Shown in pieces: positions 58,816 to 64,000 of a stretch of 64,000 nt of DNA. Numbering within the stretch: position 1 is the stretch's first letter; each line of letters starts with the position of its first letter. Below the pieces are notes generated by a model. It was given only the letters and a program-made list of their open reading frames with translations. It made no database searches and was not told the DNA's origin. The DNA is from Microbacterium sp. AG1240 (GTDB lineage: Bacteria; Actinomycetota; Actinomycetes; Actinomycetales; Microbacteriaceae). A program made the position numbers and the translations under genes. Location: NCBI RefSeq assembly GCF_003635115.1, contig NZ_RBXJ01000003.1, forward strand, positions 383,324 to 447,323, read 5' to 3'.

Positions 58816-59796
58816 CGGGCCGCCCTCGACCGTCGCCGCGCGCCGACGGCGGACGAGCATCACGGCGGCCACGACGAGCCCGGCGACGACCGCGAGGAGC
58901 GCGACGAGGCTCCACGGCACGGCGGGCGCGGAGAAATCCGTCACGACGGGCGCGAGCTGCCCCGCCCCGAGTCCGACGCCCTCCGGGTCGATGACGACCG
59001 CCCCCGAGACCCACCCGAGGGCGGAGACGGGGAGCGTGCGGCGCACCTCGATCGTCGAGCCCGGGATGACCTCGTCGAGCTGCTCCGCAGGCGTGCGGCT
59101 CGCGAACAGTCCCACGGGGCCCGCGGCCTCGATCGCGCCCACGCCCGTCAGGCGGGTGTTGCCGGTGTTGCGGAGGGCGTAGTCGACCGTCAGCGTTCCG
59201 GCCTCGAAGGGGTTCCACGATGCTGCGTACGCGGCGCGCACGTTCTCGACCTGCGCGGCGGGCAGCAGGGCCCCGGCCACGCGGACGTTGATGCGGGCAC
59301 CCAGGCGGCGTTCGACCGACAGGATGGCCGAGGCCTCGACGCCCGCGAGCGACGTCACGAGGCCCGCGGCGTGGTCGCCCGGCTGCGCACCGGCGGGCAC
59401 GGTGAGGGTGAAGGGGATCTCGGCCTGGGCGCCCGGTTCGAGCACGATCTCGGAGGTCGCCACGCTCACCCAGAGTCCGGCATCTTCGGAGTCGGACGCA
59501 TCGGCGATGAGGTCGACATCGCCGCCGGCCGTGGTGAAGGCGTCGGCGGCATACACGTCGAGGGGGAGGGCGACGGTGCCCGTGTTGACGACGACCATGG
59601 CGTCGCTGACAGTGGCGCCGGGTTCGAGGTCGTAGCTGAAGCTGCCCCGCCCCGTGCCGTTCTCGCTGTCGACGGTCTTCACCGTCCACGCGACGCCGCC
59701 GCTGTCTTGCGCGATCGCGGGAGCGGCGAGTCCGAGGACGAGGAGGGCGGATGCGGTCGCCGCGGCGAGCATCGTCGTGGAGCGCTGAGCGGGCAC
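58789..59796 (-). CDS. DUF916-like (WxL-interacting) cell-surface protein
   Basis: Secreted, membrane-anchored protein of 335 residues: signal peptide (about 1-29, ending APAIAQ), two immunoglobulin-like beta domains ([19 protein letters not shown] and the [17 protein letters not shown] block typical of DUF916), one C-terminal helix (about 295-317) and a basic tail. In Firmicutes DUF916 proteins bind WxL-domain partners at the wall. The gene upstream encodes a heme-binding HtaA protein with a WxL-like C terminus, a fitting partner. GTG start. Confidence 0.78.
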   Translation of the reverse strand: MPAQRSTTMLAAATASALLVLGLAAPAIAQDSGGVAWTVKTVDSENGTGRGSFSYDLEPGATVSDAMVVVNTGTVALPLDVYAADAFTTAGGDVDLIADASDSEDAGLWVSVATSEIVLEPGAQAEIPFTLTVPAGAQPGDHAAGLVTSLAGVEASAILSVERRLGARINVRVAGALLPAAQVENVRAAYAASWNPFEAGTLTVDYALRNTGNTRLTGVGAIEAAGPVGLFASRTPAEQLDEVIPGSTIEVRRTLPVSALGWVSGAVVIDPEGVGLGAGQLAPVVTDFSAPAVPWSLVALLAVVAGLVVAAVMLVRRRRAATVEGGPSGTQGQQG

Positions 59797-59830
59797 GGCG
59801 GGTCTTTCGGGTCAGGGGTCTGCGGGGCGC

Positions 59831-59864
59831 GCGCGGGGCCCCGGCGTCGGCCGGGACCCCGCGC
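59831..59864 (-). terminator. Strong hairpin after the htaA-like gene
   Basis: GCGCGGGGCCCCGGC (59831-59845) pairs with GCCGGGACCCCGCGC (59850-59864), 14 of 15, with a GTCG tetraloop, 3 bp past the stop. No T-tract, as is common in high-GC actinobacteria. Confidence 0.65.
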
Positions 59865-59867
59865 GGC

Positions 59868-61685
59868 TCACTCCGACAGGGCGGTGATGGTGATGGTGCT
59901 GGTGTACTGACCCGCCGGGGTCGTGCCGGGCAGTACGAGCGAGAGGTCGGCGCCGACCGTGGCGGTGACCGCTGCGGTCGACGATGCGAGGGCGCGCGAG
60001 GACGCGAGCCCGGTGCCGCCGACCTGGCTCGAGGTGACCGGGGCTCCCGCCGAGACAAGGCTGCCGCCGGCGACGATCTTCGGGGTCCAGCCGAGGTAGC
60101 CGGCCGTGAAGGTCTGCGCACCCGAGGTGAAGTCCGACGCCTGGCCGGCGATCGACCAGGTGTACGGCGACGTCCCCCCGGCGCGGGTGTCGGTCACGAC
60201 GATGTCGGTGAGCGATCCCGAGGCGACGAAGTTCGTCCCTTCCTGCGCGGCGACGCCGAGGTTCGCGGGGCTCGAGCCCGCGAACGCCCAGCCGAACGAG
60301 CCGGTCGCCTCGTCGACCCACTCGGGGATCTCGACCACCACGTCGTCGGCACCCGTGAAGGTGAGCGGCGTGAACGTCTCGAACGGGGCGTACACGGTGC
60401 CGCTGCCGCCGTAGGTGTAGATGCCGTAGTTGCCGGCGAGCAGGTCGTTCGCCTCCGACGCCGAGACGGTGATCTGGGCGGAGAACGATCCGTCGGGCTG
60501 CAGCGTGATCGCACCGGCGTTCGCGCCGCCGATCGTCGCTGCGCTCGCCTCGGGAACGGCCCACTTCTGCGTCAGCACCTTGCGCGCGGAGCTCGCCGCC
60601 CCCGCGGAGGGTTTCCACGTGTCGAGGAACTTGCCGAACACGACGTAGGCGCCGCTGAACTGCCCGGCCAGCGGCGGGCGGGTGCCGGCGGTGGCGGTGC
60701 CGCTGGGCACGAAACCGGACCCGGTGACCGTCAGGGTCTCGCCGGCGCGAGAGATGCCCTCCGTCTTCGAGACCGACACCGAGGGTGCGGCGGGGGCGGC
60801 CGCGACGGAGTAGCTCACGCTGATCGGGCTGGCCGGCTTGGCGGCGTCGCGCGATCCGCCCGAGGAGTACCAGTAGCTCGACTGGCCGGTGAGGTTCTGG
60901 AAGTCGACGTACGACTGCGGGAACGACCCCCAGTTCGCGCCGGTGCGCGTCTGGGCGGTGCCCGTCGTGGTGACCTCGACGCCCAGGTAGGCGGGCGTGG
61001 CCGTGAAGCCGGTGTCGGAGACCTGGCCGGCCGCGATGTCGGCGAGCACGATCTGCTGGGCCGCGATCGGCACCCACTGCGTCTGGTCCTCCATCGACGT
61101 GCCGTAGCCGCTGGCCGTCGCCGTCAACTGGCCGTTGCCGTTCGCGTCGAGCGAGAGCGTCGGGTCGGACGCCGTCCAGTACGTCAGGCCTCCGTAGAAG
61201 GCGACCGTGAAGTCGCCGTCCCACGCGAGCTGCACCGAGCCGTCGGGGGCGACCTGACCCTGGCCGTCGGTGATGGTGACCTGGATCTTCGTCAGCGACG
61301 TGGTCGACGCCGCGCTCACGGCGGTGCCGGAGGGGTTCTTGCACTTGTCGGCCCAGGCGACGGGCACCTGCGTGCCCGTGGCATCGGGCTTGGTGACGGT
61401 GACGTTGCCCGCGGTGGTCTGGAAGAAGCCGTCGGCCTCGGTCCAGACGCGGGAGCTGCCGGTGTTGCCCGCGGTGCCGGCGCTGAGGAAGTTGCAGCCG
61501 CCGAAGAACGCGCCGCCTCCCGCTTCGCCGCTCAGCCCCCAGCTGAGGGTGGCGTCGGTCACCGCACCCGCGGTCGCCGCCTGTGCGGGGGCGGCGAAAG
61601 CCACCGCGCCGCCGAGGGCCAGCGCCGCGGTCGCGACGACGGCGGCCGAGCGGTTGAACCGTCGACGCATGGTCGAAGAATCCAC
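59868..61685 (-). CDS. HtaA-domain heme-binding surface protein with WxL-like C terminus
   Basis: Secreted protein of 605 residues. Signal peptide (about 1-38, AAPAQA), HtaA heme-binding domain (about 40-210; LSWGLSGEAGGG, VQLAWDGDFTVAFYGGLTYW), a neocarzinostatin/IPT-like beta domain (about 295-450; ITVSASEANDLLAGNYGIYTYGG) and a C-terminal region (about 475-605) with VTDTRAGGTSPYTWSI, YLGWTPKI and a final PAGQYTSTITITALSE that read like a WxL domain. There is no C-terminal transmembrane helix or sortase motif. AAAGGA before the GTG decides the start. Divergent from hmuT under iron boxes; captures heme at the surface. Confidence 0.83.
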   Translation of the reverse strand: MDSSTMRRRFNRSAAVVATAALALGGAVAFAAPAQAATAGAVTDATLSWGLSGEAGGGAFFGGCNFLSAGTAGNTGSSRVWTEADGFFQTTAGNVTVTKPDATGTQVPVAWADKCKNPSGTAVSAASTTSLTKIQVTITDGQGQVAPDGSVQLAWDGDFTVAFYGGLTYWTASDPTLSLDANGNGQLTATASGYGTSMEDQTQWVPIAAQQIVLADIAAGQVSDTGFTATPAYLGVEVTTTGTAQTRTGANWGSFPQSYVDFQNLTGQSSYWYSSGGSRDAAKPASPISVSYSVAAAPAAPSVSVSKTEGISRAGETLTVTGSGFVPSGTATAGTRPPLAGQFSGAYVVFGKFLDTWKPSAGAASSARKVLTQKWAVPEASAATIGGANAGAITLQPDGSFSAQITVSASEANDLLAGNYGIYTYGGSGTVYAPFETFTPLTFTGADDVVVEIPEWVDEATGSFGWAFAGSSPANLGVAAQEGTNFVASGSLTDIVVTDTRAGGTSPYTWSIAGQASDFTSGAQTFTAGYLGWTPKIVAGGSLVSAGAPVTSSQVGGTGLASSRALASSTAAVTATVGADLSLVLPGTTPAGQYTSTITITALSE

Positions 61686-61767
61686 GTTCGTTCCTTTCGT
61701 GATGCCATCCCTCGTCGCGCGGCGGTGTCGGGTGCCGGGCGTCATCCTGTGAAAAGGATGTGGGATA

Positions 61768-61786
61768 GTAGGTGAGGCTTACCTAA
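61768..61786. promoter_or_regulatory. DtxR/IdeR-type iron box 1
   Basis: GTAGGTGAGGCTTACCTAA matches the 19-bp iron-box consensus TTAGGTTAGGCTAACCTAA at 16 positions. It adjoins TACTAT (minus, 61765-61770), a likely -10 of the htaA gene. Confidence 0.85.
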
Positions 61787-61813
61787 CCACGACCGAGCTC
61801 TTTCGGGCAAGAT

Positions 61814-61832
61814 GGAAGTAAGCCTTGCCTAA
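61814..61832. promoter_or_regulatory. DtxR/IdeR-type iron box 2, weaker
   Basis: GGAAGTAAGCCTTGCCTAA matches the consensus at 12 of 19 positions and lies 35 bp before hmuT. Confidence 0.6.
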
Positions 61833-61866
61833 CCTCGACCACCTTCCGACCCGCCCGGGGGCCGTC

Positions 61867-62967
61867 ATGACCATCACCGTGAGACGTCGCTCGTCGTCCC
61901 CGTCCGCCGTGCTGCTCGCTGCGGCGCTGGCGCTCGCCGGGTGCACCGGTGCCGCGGCCGGCTCCGGCGACGCGGCGCCCGCCACCCCGCCGTTGGCGGA
62001 GGTCTCGCCGATCGCCGACCCGTTGTCGTGGCAGGGTCCGTCGACGGCGGTCGCCGCCCACAGCGCGATAGATCCCGTCACCGACGGCGCGGCCGCGCTG
62101 CCCGCGACCGTCGTCGACGCGCAGGGGACGACGGTCACCGTCACCGACACGTCGCGCATCCTCGCGCTCGACATCTACGGGTCGCTCTCCCGCATCGTCT
62201 TCGAGCTCGGACTGGGCGACTCGGTCGTGGGGCGCGACGTGTCGAGCGCGTTCCCCGAGGCATCCGATCTGCCCCTCGTCACCGCGAACGGTCACGAGCT
62301 GAGCGCCGAGGCCATCCTCGACGCCGCCCCGACCGTCATCCTCACCGACACCAGCCTCGGTCCGTGGGACACGATCCTGCAGATGCGCGACGCGGGCATC
62401 GCGGTCGTCGTCGTCGACTCGCACCGCTCGATCGACACGGTGGGCGCGCTGACCCAACAGGTCGCCGACGCCCTCGGGGTGTCCGAGCGGGGAACGACCC
62501 TCGCCGCGCGCACCACGGCGGCCGTCGACGCGAAGGTCGCCGAGATCGCCGCCGTCGCCCCGGCAGACCCGTCGCAGAGGCTGCGCATGATGTTCCTCTA
62601 CGTGCGAGGGCAGTCGGGCGTCTACTACCTCTTCGGCGAGGAGTCCGGCGCCGACACCCTCATCACGGCCCTCGGCGGAGTCGACATCGCCGGGGAGATC
62701 GGCTGGCAGGGGATGCGCCCGGTCACCGACGAGGCGCTCATCGACGCCAACCCCGATCTCCTCCTCATGATGACCGACGGGCTCGCCTCGGTCGGCGGCG
62801 TCGACGGGCTCGCCGAGCACCTCCCGGCCGTCGCCCAGACCGACGCCGGCCGCAACCGCCGCATCGTCGACATGGCCGACTCGACGGTCCTGAGCTTCGG
62901 TCCGAACACCGCGCAGACCCTCGACGCGCTCGCCGTGGCGATCTACGCGCCGGAGTCGGCGGGGTGA
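61867..62967 (+). CDS. hmuT: Heme ABC transporter substrate-binding lipoprotein
   Basis: Heme-binding lipoprotein of 366 residues, class III (FecB/BtuF-like) SBP: lipobox LALAGC, two Rossmann-like lobes joined by a long helix. Family segments: RILALDIYGSLSRIVFELGLGDSVVGR, TDTSLGPWDTILQMRDAGI, VYYLFGEESGADTLITALGG and ANPDLLLMMTDGLASVGG, the last two typical of HmuT. Receives heme from HtaA-type surface proteins. GTGA overlap with hmuU. Confidence 0.92.
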   Translation: MTITVRRRSSSPSAVLLAAALALAGCTGAAAGSGDAAPATPPLAEVSPIADPLSWQGPSTAVAAHSAIDPVTDGAAALPATVVDAQGTTVTVTDTSRILALDIYGSLSRIVFELGLGDSVVGRDVSSAFPEASDLPLVTANGHELSAEAILDAAPTVILTDTSLGPWDTILQMRDAGIAVVVVDSHRSIDTVGALTQQVADALGVSERGTTLAARTTAAVDAKVAEIAAVAPADPSQRLRMMFLYVRGQSGVYYLFGEESGADTLITALGGVDIAGEIGWQGMRPVTDEALIDANPDLLLMMTDGLASVGGVDGLAEHLPAVAQTDAGRNRRIVDMADSTVLSFGPNTAQTLDALAVAIYAPESAG

Positions 62968-64000
62968 GCGCCGCGACTCAGGCGGTCGCCGTCGCCGCCC
63001 CCGTCCCGAGGCGTCGGGATCGCCGCGCGGTCACGATCGCGACCTTCGTCGCGATGGGCGCGGCGCTCGTCGTGCTGACGGTCGTCTCCGCGGGCACCGG
63101 GCAGCTCTCGATCCCGGCCGCGGAGGTGCTCGGGTCGTTCGCCCGAGCGTGGAACGGCTTCGTCTCCTCGGTCGGTGCGGGCTGGATGTCGGTGCCGAGC
63201 GGCGCGGCCATGACGCACGTGAACGGCGAGGCGACCCTCTGGCTCGTCCGCCTGCCGCGGCTGTTCATGGCGGTGCTCGTCGGCGCCTCGCTCGCGACGG
63301 CCGGTGCCGTCATGCAGGGCGTGTTCCGCAACCCGCTCGCCGAGCCCGGAGTGATCGGCATCTCGTCGGGCGCGGCCGTCGGCGCGTCTGCGGTGATCGT
63401 CTTCGGGCTGTCGTTCGCCGGGCCTGTGACCCTGCCGCTGTTCGCCTTCCTCGGCGGACTCGCCGCGACCGTCGTCGTGTACACCTCGGCCCGCGCCGAC
63501 GGGCGCACGGAGGTGGTCACGCTCGTGCTCACCGGTATCGCGGTCAACGCGATCGGGGGCGCGGCCATCGCCCTGTTCACCTACCTCGGGTCGACCCAGG
63601 AGCGCGAGCAGATCGTGTTCTGGCAGCTCGGGTCGCTCAACGGCACCCGGTGGCAGGACGTCACGATCGTCGCGCCGCTGGTGGCGGTGGGCGTCGTCGT
63701 CTGCCTGCTGCTGTCGGCAGATCTCGACCTGCTCGCCCTCGGCGAGCGGCAGGCCGAGCACCTCGGAGTGCGGGTGGAGCGGCTGCGCGTCGCCGCGATC
63801 GTCGCGATCGCGCTCCTCACCGGCGCGGCGGTGGCCTTCTGCGGCATCATCGGCTTCGTAGGACTGGTGGTCCCGCATCTGATGCGGATGCTGCTCGGAC
63901 CGGGCCATCGTCTCCTCCTTCCCGCCAGCGCCCTGGGAGGGGCGGTGCTGCTCGTCGCCGCCGACCTCGTCGCGCGCACCGTCGTGCCGAACTCGGAGCT
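62964..64000 (+). CDS. hmuU: Heme ABC transporter permease, 3' end cut by window
   Basis: FecCD-family permease; 345 residues are visible and the frame is still open at the last base. GTG start overlapping the hmuT stop. Family segments: RLPRLFMAVLVGASLATAGA, QGVFRNPLAEPGVIGISSGAA, VFWQLGSLNGTRWQ, ALGERQAEHLGV (cytoplasmic) and GIIGFVGLVVPHLMRMLLG (coupling loop to the ATPase). Eight to nine helices are in view. An hmuV ATPase gene is expected just beyond the window. Confidence 0.93.
   Translation, partial: MSAATQAVAVAAPVPRRRDRRAVTIATFVAMGAALVVLTVVSAGTGQLSIPAAEVLGSFARAWNGFVSSVGAGWMSVPSGAAMTHVNGEATLWLVRLPRLFMAVLVGASLATAGAVMQGVFRNPLAEPGVIGISSGAAVGASAVIVFGLSFAGPVTLPLFAFLGGLAATVVVYTSARADGRTEVVTLVLTGIAVNAIGGAAIALFTYLGSTQEREQIVFWQLGSLNGTRWQDVTIVAPLVAVGVVVCLLLSADLDLLALGERQAEHLGVRVERLRVAAIVAIALLTGAAVAFCGIIGFVGLVVPHLMRMLLGPGHRLLLPASALGGAVLLVAADLVARTVVPNSE

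Overview
The window is high-GC DNA (around 70% by eye), with GTG and even TTG starts, many ATGA/GTGA stop-start overlaps and promoters of the TAnnnT -10 type. This points to an actinobacterium. Gene content (ceb operon with CebR boxes, HtaA/HmuTU heme uptake, an HNH/DUF222 gene, an Eis-like acetyltransferase) and style fit Microbacteriaceae, most likely Microbacterium; the genus is inference. No rRNA, tRNA, CRISPR array or insertion sequence was seen. Both ends cut a gene: a FAD oxidoreductase at the left and a heme ABC permease at the right.

About 1.3-17.1 kb and 25.6-38.1 kb form a purine salvage and catabolism island. Xanthine dehydrogenase (two genes), XdhC and MocA make urate; urate oxidase, HIU hydrolase and OHCU decarboxylase make allantoin; allantoinase, allantoate amidohydrolase and ureidoglycine-glyoxylate aminotransferase take it to glycine and oxalurate. 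Oxalurate is the predicted substrate of an unusual fused HpxZ-HpxY (AtzH-AtzE type) amidase, next to an acetamidase/formamidase-like protein. An ABC transporter, two ADA-like deaminases, an 8-oxoguanine deaminase, a guanine deaminase-like protein, a nucleoside hydrolase and a nucleoside phosphorylase feed the route. The uraD/allB and xdh promoters share a TGTT-N9-AACA site.

Between these parts (17.2-25.4 kb, minus strand) lies a seven-gene operon I cannot assign to a known pathway: a substrate-binding lipoprotein that is a paralogue of the purine-operon one but has no permease or ATPase, an amidohydrolase/deaminase, an aldehyde dehydrogenase, an LLM flavin monooxygenase, a two-subunit ThDP decarboxylase and a GMC oxidoreductase.

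From 38 kb on: DUF985 cupin, purQS, the complete cellobiose operon cebEFG-bglC-cebR with three CebR boxes, an Eis-like acetyltransferase, a divergent quinone reductase/HxlR redox pair, a GntR(YtrA)/membrane protein pair, an NCS2 nucleobase permease, a small lipoprotein, purC, a PadR/MFS efflux pair, a MerR/SulP pair, purD, a sterol-carrier-like protein, a DUF916 protein, a large HtaA protein with a WxL-like C terminus, and hmuT/hmuU. The last group has two DtxR/IdeR-type iron boxes.

Structures beyond genes: a 62-bp palindromic element read in the same frame inside two unrelated proteins; a further long palindrome inside the xanthine dehydrogenase gene; composite four-half-site palindromes at operon 3' ends; and at least twelve genes whose -10 hexamer lies 6-8 nt before the start codon, so their mRNAs should be leaderless.
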